Of a stretch of DNA of 64,000 nucleotides, positions 11,701 to 24,900 are shown piece after piece. Each line of letters starts with the position of its first letter. Positions within the stretch are counted from its first letter, which is position 1. The notes beneath the pieces were generated by a model. It worked only from the letters and a program-made list of their open reading frames with translations, was not told where the DNA came from and did not search any database. The translations under genes were made by a program, and so were the position numbers. This DNA is from Purshia tridentata (Eukaryota > Streptophyta > Magnoliopsida > Rosales > Rosaceae). The DNA is taken from contig QANT01002182.1 of the NCBI GenBank assembly GCA_003254885.1, positions 1-64,000 of the forward strand, in the 5' to 3' direction.

Positions 11701-14105
11701 AGATAATAGCCAGAATAACATAAATTAAACACCAACTCTCACCTTTGTTGGCGCATTTTCTCAGCAAGAGGATCTAGTGGCTCTTCCTTCTCTACTTCAA
11801 CAGTTTTTCCTTTCTTTTCTGTAGCTTTTGCTGAAGCTTTCTTGGGAGCCTTTTCAGCAGGAGGCTTTGTTTCAGGTTCCTGGTCACATAAAAAGTATGA
11901 ATAGTTAATATTATAAATAAATACAGACTCTGCATTATCATAAATCTAAAAACAAAACTACCATCCATATGATGCATGTGGCAAATTATTCCAATCTGAG
12001 CAATTAAACCCTCCACCTTAATGACTACACAACAACCCACTAAAGTTTTTGGCCACATTAAATATTGCATACAAAAAGGTACATACCAAGAAAATCTTTT
12101 GAGAATTTTTGTCTCAACATATTTGAACAAATTCTAAAATTTGTTGCAAACTAAACAAAGGTTCATCAATAACTCATATCTGTCTAAAAATATTAATGAA
12201 ACACACTTCCACATGTAATATAAAGCTTTTTTTACTTCCATGCTAATTGCACCTATTACTTTGCTTTATATAAACTACATTCAATCAGACAAAACAACAG
12301 ACAGTCCCCGTATATCCAATTTATGGAATTTGTGGCAAGTGGTCACTAGTTCCATTCCAGGGGACACACAGAAAACAAAAACCCAAACTTGAGATCTTCG
12401 GCACAAGGAGCTCTTATATATCATCTTCACCAGTTTCCAATTTCTTTCACCCTCTATATTTTAACTCACTGGAATACCAAGCAGAGTTTTCCTCCAATCA
12501 TATAGCATGCTGATCCAATTCTTTTTCATCAAACAGACTAACACCTGCTTTACTTAAATGGTGAAAAGCTTGTCATATCAAGCCATTTGATATGTCCTAA
12601 ATAATTGGCGAACCTAACTTCCAATAGGAAAAGGAGCAAATAAATCCAATTGTAATTTAATAGTATCCAAATCATTGCCTAAAAGAGGCCGAACTCTTTT
12701 CTTTAGGACAATAATGCTGAACCCTTTTCCTCAAAACTAATCATCTCTATTCTCAGTTGGGGGGGAAGAAAGAGAAATAACTTGCAGTGCACTATTTGCA
12801 ATATGACTGAATAACATAGATGAACACAATAACAAAGTAAGATTATATGGTTCATGACCGTTCAAAGGCATCAGCAGAAATCATTATCTTGATATTCTTC
12901 TTTTTCCCTTTTAAAAATATCTCAACAAACCCTTTCAATATTCAAACTATAAGACCCATTGTGTTTCCTTGTAGCTTTACATAAAATCACCATTTATATG
13001 CATAGATAGAGATATATTTTCCAATATTAGGCAAATTTTCTTAAGATGGTAATGGAAATTTTTAAAGATGAATACACATCAAACATTCCCCACCCTAATT
13101 ACTATTTATTTAAGCAAGGAACATAATTCATCAGATGAATGGGAAAAAGAAAAAGCTTTGAAAATGCAAAAAATAAAAATAGAAAAGACCTCAATTATGC
13201 AATTATTCATACCAGAGAAGCAGGCTCCTCATCATCCTCCCATGACTCCTTCACATCATTTTCATCCACATCTTCGTCATCCCATTTATTTTTGGGTGGC
13301 TCCTTAAGGAGGGCTGGTATTTTCTCTTCCTCTGAAACAGAAAAAAGGAAAACAAAAGCAACCTTTGTAAGAAAAATAACAAACTCCAGTGGAATAATAA
13401 ATTCTTCTAAGGATTAAGCAAACAAAAAATCAAATCCAATTAATCATCCTGCCAAAAATGTTCATTTGGAGAACTTAGGCAGTAGATACTAATTCAATAA
13501 CTAACCAACATAAAAAACAGTTACGTTTTTTTTGCACTTGCCATGAACTTTGACCTGTATCTCAATTCAGAACACGAACTCTAATTTGTCCCAGTTTAGT
13601 CTATAAATTAATTTTATATCTCTAATAAAAACAAAATCAAACTTTTGTTAGAAAGTTCTTGTATCTGGGTTCATATTTATGCTTCACAGCTCTCAATCAT
13701 AGATAAGTTAGTTTTCTATGAATCCATGGGACACAATGAATATTACACAACTGGATATTTTTAACGGGGGTTTAGTTGTGTCCCTATTAGACACAAAAAT
13801 ATAAATTTAGGGACTAAACTAGAACAAATCAGAGTTCAAGAAGTGAATTGAGACACAGGTCAAAAGTGCACGTTCAGGGACCCCAAAAAAATAAAGAAAA
13901 AAAAAACCAAACAATTATGGGAATGATAAAATATAAAAAATAAATAACCCAAGAAGGATATCACACACCCCTCAGTCTCACCAATGAAACATTAAGCATC
14001 TCCATCCCAAATCTCAAACAACTTCCAGAAGCCACAAGTTACACACTATTTGGCACAAATAATTAAAAGAGATTTAAAGCATGCAGCATTACCCCAGTCC
14101 TCCAT
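8799..14105 (-). CDS. EIF3J: Eukaryotic translation initiation factor 3 subunit J (eIF3j)
   Basis: eIF3j is a loosely bound eIF3 subunit that acts at the 40S mRNA channel during initiation and recycling (known for the family). Coding exons on the minus strand, in order: 14105-14093, 13331-13213, 11879-11743, 9720-9573, 9493-9334 and 8890-8799; 669 nt, 222 aa, close to the plant norm. The reading frame joins exactly across all five introns. The first exon codes only MEDW plus one base. Then come the acidic block NKWDDEDVDENDVKESWEDD, a Lys/Ala-rich linker, EEPLDPLAEKMRQQR, a helical segment (ELFSKRGDEKTIENFIP), SLKGLDAKDVASSVTAIANE, and the acidic end DGYDPLDDYDFM. A likely non-coding first exon at about 14398-14530 ends in TTTG|GTAAAT. 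Confidence 0.94.
10650..10806 (-). repeat. 80-bp tandem doublet in an eIF3j intron
   Basis: Copies at 10650-10729 and 10730-10806 both contain CTAGTCTGTGATCATTGCAA and a following GAGAAA(G/T)CATTGGCTAAAGC. The copies are about 90% alike by eye. Confidence 0.9.
13530..13895. mobile_element. Foldback MITE-like element in eIF3j intron 1
   Basis: A long imperfect inverted repeat. The left arm (about 13533-13625) reads through TTTGACCTGTATCTCAATTC and CAGTTTAGTCTATAAATT. The right arm (about 13790-13895) read in reverse gives TTTTGACCTGTGTCTCAATT and CTAGTTTAGTCCCTAAATTT and ends GGTCCCTGAACGTGCAC. The centre (about 13630-13785) is unpaired. The GGTCCCTGAA-type end resembles Mutator-like small elements of eudicots. 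It is inserted in a noncoding interval and has no coding capacity. Confidence 0.75.
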
Positions 14106-14530
14106 CTAATATTGCAATTCCTTTTATCAAAATACGGATTATCTGACGAAACAAAGAATTATCCTGCATGTCAAGTCATGTCAACAACTCCCATCAGACA
14201 TTAGAAACAGTTGAAAAATTAAAAAACAGGAAATAAAAAGAGCATTACAATAAAAGTCGACCCAGAAACAGAATTGAACGATTCAGAGCAAAAATTAATG
14301 AAAGGAAAAAACTTTGAGAAAAATTACAAGGGTTTAAAGATTAAGCTTACTGCGTGCAGACCAGAACTACTCGATCTGTCAAAAAGAGAATTTACCAAAC
14401 AAAGGAGGTGGAACACGCAACTGACAGAGCTTAGACAGTCTACGGCTCTATCTCTGAAACCCTAATTTTCTTTCTCTATTCACGCACTATTCTTCTCCGG
14501 CTGTCCCAGTGTGTGCCCGCGACTACAGCT

Positions 14531-16380
14531 AAGCAAAGCCAAAGGCCCAGCTTCGCTTTTATAAGTTAAATTTATTATCTAACTGTGTCAATGGGTCTTT
14601 GGGTTTAGTCAAATTTGGCTTATTTTCAGTTGGGCAGAGAGAATGGGCTCTAAGTAAATGCACGACTAATCTAGAATCTTGTGGGTTACTTCTAAGTTCT
14701 AACTTATATCTTACAGGGGTTCTTAATGCACATCAAAAAGTTTGAAATTGCATTACCAAAATTTACAGAATAAAAACGGGTCTCTCACATTAATAAGTTG
14801 GGCCCTCTAACACACTCTTTCCCACCTCCCTTTTTCCTCTCTTTTTCTACTTCTCTTGTTCCGTACAAGAGAAGCTCTCAAATTTGTAATACTGCTTAGA
14901 AAAAATTTAGCAAAAGAAATAAGGTGTGAGTAGCTTAAATTTCACTTGGTGGTGCAACTGAAAATTAGGTACAAAGGTTTCTATTTAATAACACAATAAG
15001 ATTGAAAGAAGTTGTAAATTTTCAATTTAAGACAAAATGCACTAAAAGTGCACAAAAAAGAGAAAAAACACAAAAAAATCCAAAATGGGTCAAGAATACC
15101 TGGTAAGATTACCTGTTTTCAAAGAGGAAATAGATCAAGGTAAGCCCAAATGAAGACGTGCTGGTTGCCTTGATCCGACTTGACTGTGATCGATTCTTCT
15201 GTTGAAATAGATGGTTGTAATTAAATAGAATTAATGAGGATGAACGGTCAAGATTATAATGCTGAAGATGAATCTGGTGCAACACGCCTCATCACGAGCT
15301 TGCTATAAGCGCACAACCAATGCCTTCGTTCAATCGTGTCACGCCACGCGTCAGTTGTCAATTCCAATAAGCACTTGAGTTTATTTTTTCTATTTTCTAT
15401 ATCTTAAACTTTGGAAATTCACCAAAACTAGTTTGGAAATCCAAATAATCCCACAAAAATTCTACGAACTCGTGAAATTGATTACTAATTTGTTTGTAGT
15501 CTCAAAATTGTTAAATCACTTTTAAAAAATTATGAAAATCCTCCTCTCATAACTTAATTTTGAAAAATGAAAGTAAACTTAATAATAACCAAACTTTTAA
15601 ATTTTTCTTTTCAAAAATTAACTTCCGTCCAACTAAACTCTAAAACCACGAAAAAAGGTCTATGTTAGTAAATTAAAGTTTAAAGAAATCTGACTCTTTT
15701 TAACAGACTTTAAGAATGAGATTAAAAAATTTAAATAACAAAATTAACATAATCCGAAAATTCAGGATACCACCCCGCGGCCTCTCCCTATGCCACATCT
15801 TTCTTCCTCTCTATCTTTCCCTCTGTCTTTAGTCATTTGGGTTGTCAAAATACTGAAAACTTGGAAGAGAGGGACCAAAAGAAGCAAATACACACCAAGA
15901 CCTTCACCGAGATCCACTATGCTCGTCACCATGTGGCCCTGAAATCCAGCTCAACCTGTCTGATCTCTATTGCAACTGTACCACCATTTTTACAATGTTT
16001 TAGTATTCTATTCCAAATTCATTAATTAAACAAATGTTGATCCAAATACTTGAACTTTTCCTCTGATTTCTTTACTTTTTGTTTTTGGGTAGCAAAAATA
16101 GAAACCCACCACCACCTTTCTCTCTCTCTCTTTCTCCAAAACCCATGTTTCCAAATCAACATTGACCTCTTGCGCCCTCTTTGAATCCACCACCAACACC
16201 AGCACCTCCATCCTTGACAAAATATCAAGGTCCATAAACCAATCCCTTAAAATGCTCAAATCCCATATCTTCGTTTTACATTCAATCTTAGTCATTTACA
16301 GGCCCAGAGGTAGAAAAGAGAGAGAGAAATGCAGCAGAGAGGAGAAGCTGGCGCAGAGGGATGGGTGCAGAGAGGGGAGG
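14531..16380. other. Intergenic DNA upstream of eIF3j
   Basis: AT-rich. It includes the divergent upstream region of eIF3j (plus-strand view: C+T-rich at 14815-14870) and a moderately GC-rich patch at 15180-15365. No protein wording I recognise. The open frames at 15.8-16.4 kb are CT/GA-rich low-complexity. Confidence 0.5.
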
Positions 16381-16910
16381 GGGTTGGGTGTGAAATTGTT
16401 TTTGGAAAAATGCTTCGATCCTTAAGCCCGCCAAAAGTCATAATTCCACCGTGCCGGTTCAAAATCGGAACCGTTCAATTTTTAGATTATCTAATAAAGA
16501 TCATCTCTACAAAAAATCAACTCAATCGGAAATCGTTTAGTTGTACAATTGGTAACGAATAAATATAAAGTCATAGTTAAAAAACCAAACTATGTATCTA
16601 TTCGTTAAGAGTTATACAATCAAACGATTTTCGATTGAATTGATAGGGTTGGGTGTGAAATTGTTTTTGGAAAAATGCTTGGATCCTTAAGCCCGCCAAA
16701 AGTCATAATTCCACCGAGCCGGTTCAAAATCGGAATCGTTCAATTTTTAGATTATCTAATAAAGATCATCTCTACAAAAAATCAACTCAATCGGAAATTG
16801 TTTAGTTGTACAATTGGTAACGAATAAATATAAGGTCATAGTTAAAAAACCAAACCATGTATCTATTCGTTAACAGTTATACAATCAAACGATTTTCGAT
16901 TGAATTGATT
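16381..16910 (+). repeat. 265-bp tandem doublet
   Basis: Copies at 16381-16645 and 16646-16910 both start GGGTTGGGTGTGAAATTGTT and include GCCCGCCAAAAGTCATAATT. Only a handful of substitutions separate them, so the duplication is recent compared with the foldback element it copies. Confidence 0.92.
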
Positions 16911-17025
16911 TTTTCTAGAAATGATCTTTATTAGGTGATCTAAAAATTGAACGGTTTTGATCTTGAGCCAACATAACGGAATTATGATTTTTGACAGACT
17001 TGAGAACAAAGTTGGTCCTCAAACT
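16670..17025. mobile_element. Foldback element, about 330 bp, arms about 130 bp
   Basis: The left arm holds GTCATAATTCC, TTCAATTTTTAGATTATCTA, AAGATCAT, AATCAACTCAATCGGAAA and GTTGTACAATTGGTAACGAA. The right arm holds their reverse complements in reverse order, from ATTCGTTAACAGTTATACAA to GATCTAAAAATTGAACGG and GGAATTATGAT. The pairing runs almost the entire length. It is a non-autonomous DNA element with no coding capacity. The left half exists a second time in the tandem doublet. Confidence 0.8.
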
Positions 17026-17604
17026 CGAGAAACCAAACATTGTCCTTGTTTTTGTACCTTTATTTTTAATTATTATTTTTCAAAATTTTTTTTTAGGCAA
17101 ATAAATGTTTTTACCTGTCTTGGCATCGCACGTGATCACTTTTTGATAGAAAACTCTTGATTGAGTCAGACTCATACATGAAGTTATAGTCCTTAAAATG
17201 GAGCCAAAGATTAAAATTGTGAGACCTATAATCCTTATTTCTTATTTGCTAAGGATGCTCATGATTACGGATTACATCCGAAATGGAGGTTTGTCTAAAA
17301 ATCTATTTTTCTTTCTAAACCATCACCCATGAATGATCACCCTTCCATAATCGGTTTAATTGTAGGTGGTCTTTTCATGGTCATGTAGGCTATATGAATG
17401 TTTTATATGTGCAAAACGTGACTCAATTTATTGGGTAATTTTTATTCCCCAACATGAATAAATCAGAGAAGTTTGAAACTCTTATCAATAATTGTCCCTT
17501 TAATTATTCTAAAGAAATTCTTTCTTTGATCTGGAGAGGAAAATTTTAATTGGGACATCTTCAACATGGCAACAAATATATATACACACACAGAGGGGTT
17601 TGTT

Positions 17605-17930
17605 GTATAAGTGTACAAATTCACCCATAGCTCACTCTTATGTAAGTTTTTAACAATCCGAATCATATATTTTTTAGATTTCTATTCATAGATCATCTTT
17701 ACAAAAAATTAGCTAAATTGAAAATCATTTGTGTATTTAATTTTCGGATATGAACGGTTTTTCTGAAAATATTAATTCGTCTATTCGTTTGATCAAAATT
17801 AGATAGGTAAATAATTTTAAATTTAACTAATTTTTTATAAAAATGATCTATGAATAGAGGTCTAAAATATAAGCTGTTTGAATTTAGAAAAATTATATAG
17901 AACTGAACTATGGGTGAAGATATACAAATA
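17605..17930. mobile_element. Second foldback element related to the one at 16.7 kb
   Basis: Left-arm blocks TCACCCATAG, TTTTTTAGATTTCTATTCAT, AGATCATCTTTACAAAAAAT and TAGCTAAATT recur inverted in the right arm as AATTTAACTA, ATTTTTTATAAAAATGATCT, ATGAATAGAGGTCTAAAATA and CTATGGGTGA. Structure and the TAGATTATC/GATCATCT blocks resemble the previous element, so the two look like members of one family, with this copy older and more diverged. Confidence 0.75.
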
Positions 17931-18726
17931 AATTATTTGTAGAAGATATACAACATAGACTTTCTATATATGTATAAATATAAATATATATATTACTTCT
18001 ATAAAATATCTTTGGTAATGTAATTTAATTTAGAATGAAATTTCAAGTATGATAGCCATCTCCTTTTCTCATTTTTTAAAATACGAAAGGTTCACTTTCC
18101 ATGGTAGGAAATGAACTTCCACTAGCACACTAGGAATTGTGATAATTCCATAATCATTACCCTTTGATCAAGAACAATAATTCACCATAAACATGATTAT
18201 GTCTCTACCGTAAATGTAAATTTATGACATGATTGACATCTTAGAAACCAAAATAGGTGCCAAATTATCATCCACATTGACAGAAAAAAAGAAAAAAAGA
18301 AAAGAAAATGAAAAGGGGTTTTTGTATTCGTTACAGAGAGGAGGAAAAGGGGTTTTTGATATTCGCTAATGAATACAAAATGTCAAAGGAGGATATAATC
18401 ATATAATTACAAATGCAATGCATCTCAAAATAGGAAAAAAAAAGAGAGGTTCTGTAGTTGGCGAGTAAGGGGGAAGCTGCAATATTTGACCTGCTTGGCA
18501 GCACTGCAGAGTGTACACCTGACAAGCAATGAAGTCATGCACTTAAATTTAACTCAGCTTTTTCAAATAGAGCCCTTGTCCTCACTCTCTGTCTCTCTGT
18601 CTCGGTCTCTGGGAACTCTGCACCATCACACCCACTGACCAGTGACCTCATCTTACTCAGAGTCATATCTAGCTAAAGCAAACACAGGTTTACACAACAT
18701 AAGACCTGAAAGTAACTTGCACTAAA

Positions 18727-18749
18727 ACCACCACCACCACCACCACCAC
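18727..18749 (+). repeat. (ACC)n microsatellite in the leader of the hydrolase gene
   Basis: About seven to eight ACC units sit some 190 bp upstream of the ABHD17-like start codon, in a C-rich, probably transcribed leader. Confidence 0.85.
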
Positions 18750-18939
18750 TGCCACTCTGCTTTCTCACTCTCTCTGATCCCAATAGAAGAGAAACCCACA
18801 AACCCATTTCCTTGAAAGCACCTTCTTCGACCCCAAACCCACAAATCCCCACTTACTTTCTCTCTCTCTACACATGCATTCAAGTCTGGTCTTCATTAAT
18901 CAATGAGTTGGGTTGTCTTCAACTCTCTTGGGGGTGTGA

Positions 18940-21900
18940 ATGGGGTGCATGTTCTCTCACCTGGCTGCCAAATTCGCCTTCTTTCCTCCATCTCCACCCA
19001 CCTACAAGATCGAAAAGCGCCAGGACGGCAAGCTCACTGTTCTGCCCTCCCCCTCCACAACGACTTCGTTTCCTGTTCCTCACCCCGATGACAACTCCTT
19101 GGACGTCCTGCTCATTGATACAAAACATGGGAACAAGATTGTTGCTTTTTATCTGAGAAACCCTTACGCTCGCCTCACCTTGCTTTACTCTCATGGCAAT
19201 GCTGCTGACCTTGGCCAACTCTATGATCTCTTTGTGCAGCTCAAGGTCACTCTCAGAGTTAATCTCATTGGGTTAGTCATTTTCAACTTACTTTCCCAGA
19301 TTTACTTCACAAAATGCTTAATTAGTTGTTTGGGTTTTTTGGGGTTCTAAGCCCCTCTCTCTCTCCCTCTTCCTCTCTCTAAAATGTAGCAGTCTATCTG
19401 ATTCTGAGGTCATCGCTCATGGGGTTTACAAATCTCACATTTTTTTTTCTACCTTTCGCTTTCAAAAATTTCTTCCCCCCTTCTGTTTTTGAGCTTCACT
19501 CTCTGTTTGTTGGGTCCTGTTTTTGGGTTTTTAATTTTTCTCATCAAACAACAGTGGATATTAACTCCATTTACTGCCTTTACTAAAAAATTTTCTGGGT
19601 CAGATTTATTTTGATGGCCTTAGATCTGTGAGTTGTAAATGTTAATGCTTCACTTCTGGCCGTTAACTTTTTCTCACTCTATATGGGTTTAAGTGTCTTT
19701 TTCTCTTTTCTTTTGCGCAATAACATATCAAAGTGAAAGTGAATAAGGCAGAGTTAACATAGTTTCCTTGATGTTAGTTCTTATCGGTCTTTTTCAACCT
19801 TGTCTTTTCTCTAACATTACCTTTTACCCTTGTATAAAGTAATTTGTTTTTATTGTTCTATTTGGATGGAGAAGCAGCTTTACTGTTTTTCTTGGAATTT
19901 TATGCCTATGGGACTGTATCTTTACTTTCTCCTTATTCTTTTTTATTAAAAACTAATTATCTGCGTAAAATTATAACGTGAGATCTATGACTTCTGCTGT
20001 TCTGCACAAATTTAGAGTCATAAGATTATATCTCTGAACTCGGAAAATGGGTTTTTCAGATTCGAGAATGCCCATTTTTTGAGATCTATTTTTCTCCTTT
20101 TTAAGAAATCTAGAAGTCAATTGTGTGTGATATGGTGTCCAGCTCAATCAACGTACAACTTTTGGTGGTGGGATTTACGTTGCATAGTGCACTGATCTTA
20201 GGTGCAGTGTGATAGATATTAAGTTTCACTTAATGTTGTGCTTCCTGTTTTTTACCTTGCCATTTCCTTGATTGGGTTTTAATGTTGATCTACTGCTGAA
20301 TTTTTTATGCAGATATGACTATTCTGGCTATGGAGCCTCTACTGGAAAGGTAGTCTACAATCAATTTATGCTACATGGTGTGAAATATTTTCTAGTTCCA
20401 CCTGGTAATAATATTCTTAGGCAAACGTTTCTAAATCATACACCGTGTTATATAATTCACCTGAGGAATTGGAATTGGGAGATATATAACATTATGCAAG
20501 AAACCAATGGCAGGAATGAGCAATGACGTTGAATTTTGGTATATGGTTAGTAGAATATGTTGAGAAGACAAGGCACGCACGGCCAAGACAAAAGGCCTAC
20601 TTCTTATTCTAGATATAACATTAGTTCATGAATCAATTTCGTGTAAGAGTCATGGTATTGGCTGACAGTGTCACAAATATGGCCAGATTTGCTCAATGCT
20701 GCACACAGTTCTTTAGAAGAAGTACATGTGTTAACTGATAGCCACTATATTTAACTATTAGAGGGGATTGATGTTCTGAATTTTGTTATGCTGTATTCCG
20801 TGCAAATTGTGGGTTTCTGTCCATTCTATGTGATCATTTCTGGACATTCTTACTTGCTCACTTTTTCTGGTTTTGGTTATCATATTATATGGTAATGCTA
20901 GGTGTACCACATTTTGGTACCATCTTGTGTACCATCTGTCTAATAGAGGTGGGACCTATTTGTATTGGTGGGTCTCACATCTGTTAGAGAGGTGGTACAG
21001 AAGATGGTACCAAAAATGTGGTACACCTGGAGTTTTCAATTATAAAATCTGGAACAGCTCACCTTATTTTAGTGTATAAGTATTAATTATGTTTTTTTTC
21101 CCCCATGAAATCCAGCCTAGTGAAGCGAACACGTATGCTGACATAGAGGCAGTATATGAGTGCCTTGAGACTGAGTATGGAGTTAGCCAGGAAGATTTGA
21201 TCTTGTATGGGCAGTCAGTTGGAAGTGGACCAACACTGCACTTGGCAGCCAAACTGCCAAGGCTGAGGGGTGTAGTTCTGCACAGCGCAATTCTTTCAGG
21301 CCTTCGTGTTCTCTGCCATGTGAAATTCAAATTCTGCTTTGACATTTATAAGGTACGATTATATCTTGCTTAGTCATGTAAGAAAGATGTCTAGCATCAT
21401 CTTGATCTTGAGACAGTTTATCAAATAGATTGTTAGTATTTTGTTATACATCATCAAATCATAAAATGCTAGAATGATTTAAGGATTGCTATGTTGTCAA
21501 GACTTGAGTATCATGTATTGCTGATGAATTGTCAGCTATTAACTATTGTAATGTATGCAGAACATCAACCAAATTAAGAAGGTGAAGTGCCCTGTGCTAG
21601 TGATACATGTAAGTACTTCTTCCAATGTTTAAGCATTATAAACCTCAAAGTTCCTTTTCAATTCTCCTTGTCTTCTGTCTGTTTAAATTCCATATGAATG
21701 CATGTTTTTTGTTTCACTAAAAATGTTGTATGCTTGATAATTCTTTTTTTCGCTGGGAGTATGCTTAATAATACTTGAAGGGCTTACGAAGGTTTACACT
21801 TTCTTTCCACTTAGTTTAATTTTTTAGCATCTTTTGCAGCAGACCGCCATTTAATTGGAAAGAAAACCTTAGGTTATATTCTAGTACCATACTAACCTCA

Positions 21901-24900
21901 CTGTGAATTCAGTTTGGTACAGACATTTCCCCCACCTAGAAAAATATTTGAATGAGTTCTTTGGCATATGCAGAACTTTTATCTTCCCACAAATAGAACA
22001 ACCCCAACAGTCTGGTCAAGTGTGGGACTATTAGATTGCAATCTAGGCTTCTGTATCTGATGCTCAGATTGTTTGGTTTAGTCTGAGTTCCTAGCTTTAT
22101 GCAATGACCTTTAATTTCACAAGAAAGGATTTGGAGCATATCTTTTATTTGTATTTTTAAGATCTCTACACTCCTCTTTCTCATGTTAAATTTTCAAACA
22201 GCAAGCCTGAATGGAGGAGGCTGTACTATATATCGTAGGCAAGTGTAAAACCTAATTCTTTTGAAAATGAACTTATAAGAATAGAGCCTTAGATAGGCTT
22301 TATGGTGATAAAGGCTTCACTGATCCGGCCCCAATTAATTGACATTAAGCTATATTTAATTTGAGTTTGTGGACTGCAATCATGAAAATTGTACCATTTC
22401 CATCATATGTCTTTATAGCTATTCGCAGTTAGTTTTAGTGTTATAGGATATTAGATAATGGATTTGAGAGGCAATGCGAAAGGTTCAATTTCAAAAAAGC
22501 TTTGGCTGCAGATGCCATGCAAGGTCTGAAAATGGCATACAGGATTGTCATCTAGGTTGTGAGTCCCATTCTTATGATGTTGTTTTCGATGCATCCTGGA
22601 AAAATAGCGTTAAAAAAGCAGCGTGAGAGCTAGGCCCTTTTAGGTGGAAGTATTTCTCATGACTCATCTAACTGAGTTTGGTGAAGTTTGAAAGAGTCGA
22701 CATAAAGTTCTGATTTTTTTCATGGAGCATGGAATTGATTGAACTTTGGAAGTTGCTTGAAGCTTTTAGGGGTTACAGCACTATTTTTACCAGAAATTTG
22801 TGTATCATTTGGTATATGTAAAACCAATTCTCATTGCTTTTTTGGGGTTTAAGATTGATAAAATCTGATTATTGAGTGACTTGTGTATGTGAATGAAAAC
22901 CGTTCACTGGGAAGTGCTCAAAGAAATAGAGGGCTTAAAAGTATGAAAAGGATTGAAACCTAGAATTCCTTTATTCCAGGTCATTGAGTGTTACTCAAGA
23001 TAGCCATTTCTTGTGGTCTGTTTCTTCCCTTCGTATGCTTTAACAATGTAGTGACTATGTAGTCGCTAATCTGTGACCATATGTTAATTTTTTCTATTCT
23101 TCATTTTGTTCTCTATGAATATGCTGCAACTCAATGAAACGACCAAGCTTCTTAAAGATACAACAACATGTGCAATTAACCTACCCTCCCATGTTCTTGG
23201 AATCAATGTGAATGGTTGTAAGTAACTCGGTGGAAAAACTTGGAAAAAGCTTTTCGAAGCACCTGCAGATAGAACAACTGAATATCTTGAGCTTTTTGGG
23301 ATTCAGGTGTTATATCAGATTTTTCTCTGGGGTCTATTTTGACCAGAAAATCATCATTGGTTGTCTGAGCAACAATGAGTGTGGAATGGACAAGAAGATG
23401 CTTCTAGTTATGGGCCTACTTTATTGATGATAGGGTAAGAGTGGCCAAAATGGGCTTGAGGCAGTGGTCGTTGATGGTTTCAGATTTATATTTATGGTGC
23501 TGAAGGCAGATATTTTTATTTCTTTGATAAGGAATCTAATAATTTATTGATGTAACCCAAGAAAGAGTGCAATAACAATGAACCACCAGTCCACCGAATC
23601 AAAACTAAGCATTACATCTGACAACACAGTACCATTAAGATTTCATAATTTGACTTAAGGTACAGCAGCCTCCCCCAATCCAGATTAGGAAAAAAGAATG
23701 AAATAAGTCTAAATTTGTTAGACGGCTCACAGTTACATAAAAAATCTGAACCTACTGCACAAGAGATCCATTTCCTCCCCACTTGTTTCCTAAAACTCCT
23801 ACTATTACATTCCAACCAATTGATCGAAAAAATTGTCAACATGACAATTCCACAAGGTTTTAGCATTTTTCCCGTGCACAATGTTTCTCAATGAATAAAG
23901 ATGCAAATGATAGGGACTCATCCAACTCAACCTTGCTTCCCCAAACTGTTGGGTAGTGATGCTCAAATTAAGAAGAAAGAGTTTTATGCGTCAGTGGTAT
24001 TTGGCTCAAGCGGTTTTTTTTTTTAAAGAACATAGGTCCTTTGGATTTCTTCATTGCTTGAGCGACCCCTATGTCGCTTGATTGGTGCACACAGATCCAG
24101 ATGTTCTATTTTATGTTTTTATGCATTTTGGATCCCTCTTGTGGTCTTTTTTCCCCTATCTTGTCATCCTAGATTTATGAGGTTTCCTATATTGTTCTCG
24201 CTTACCTTCCTACTGTAACCTAGAGATCTTGAGAGCCTATTAATAACCCTCAAGGGCTTTAGCCTCAACAACAAAAATTTAGACTTGTAGAGTTTTTGAG
24301 AGAGTTTAGAGTTTAGGAATGTGTGAGCCTGTGATTTTGGGTGTGTAATTGGGAATTCTCTATTAAGAATTTGGGTTGAGAGAAGAGATTATTTTCGTGT
24401 GAGGGCAGGGCTATTCACTCTTCAATTGTAATCTTCTTCATCCCTTTATGTGAATCATTGTCAATGCTCATGGGTGTAGCCCAATTTGGGGTGAACCACG
24501 TAGATACATGAGTTCCTTGTTCTGCTTGCGCTTTGGTATTTTCTCCATCATTATTTTTCTCTTATTTGGAGTACTTTGCAGTCTTTGCTAGACACAAAAT
24601 TCCTTACAGAAACAACCCAAGCCACAATCTTAGAGCAATGAATAATGAAGGAAAAGGTGATCTATAATTTCAGCCGTGTCTTTGCACATAGTATGTGAGT
24701 GAGGTTATAAGTAACATTAGGTCTCTCCTAGGAATCATAGATATTAACTCTTCACAGATGGTTGAAAATGGGAATAGATGGATAATCAATTAGTTGACTG
24801 AAATAGATTTACATGAAAACTTGCCAAGGATTCAATTTTTGAAGACCTTTATTTGATCTTGATGGATGCAACAGAACTTTATCAATCAAAGAGAGTAAAG

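Noticed and set aside
16022-16425. Overlapping frames on both strands near 16.0-16.4 kb
   Set aside because: CT/GA-rich low-complexity sequence, no family wording, and partly within a tandem doublet.
23212-23427. Open frame in the last intron of the hydrolase gene as an extra exon
   Set aside because: The flanking exons join in frame without it (H|GTEDD at the catalytic Asp), and the frame resembles nothing in the family.
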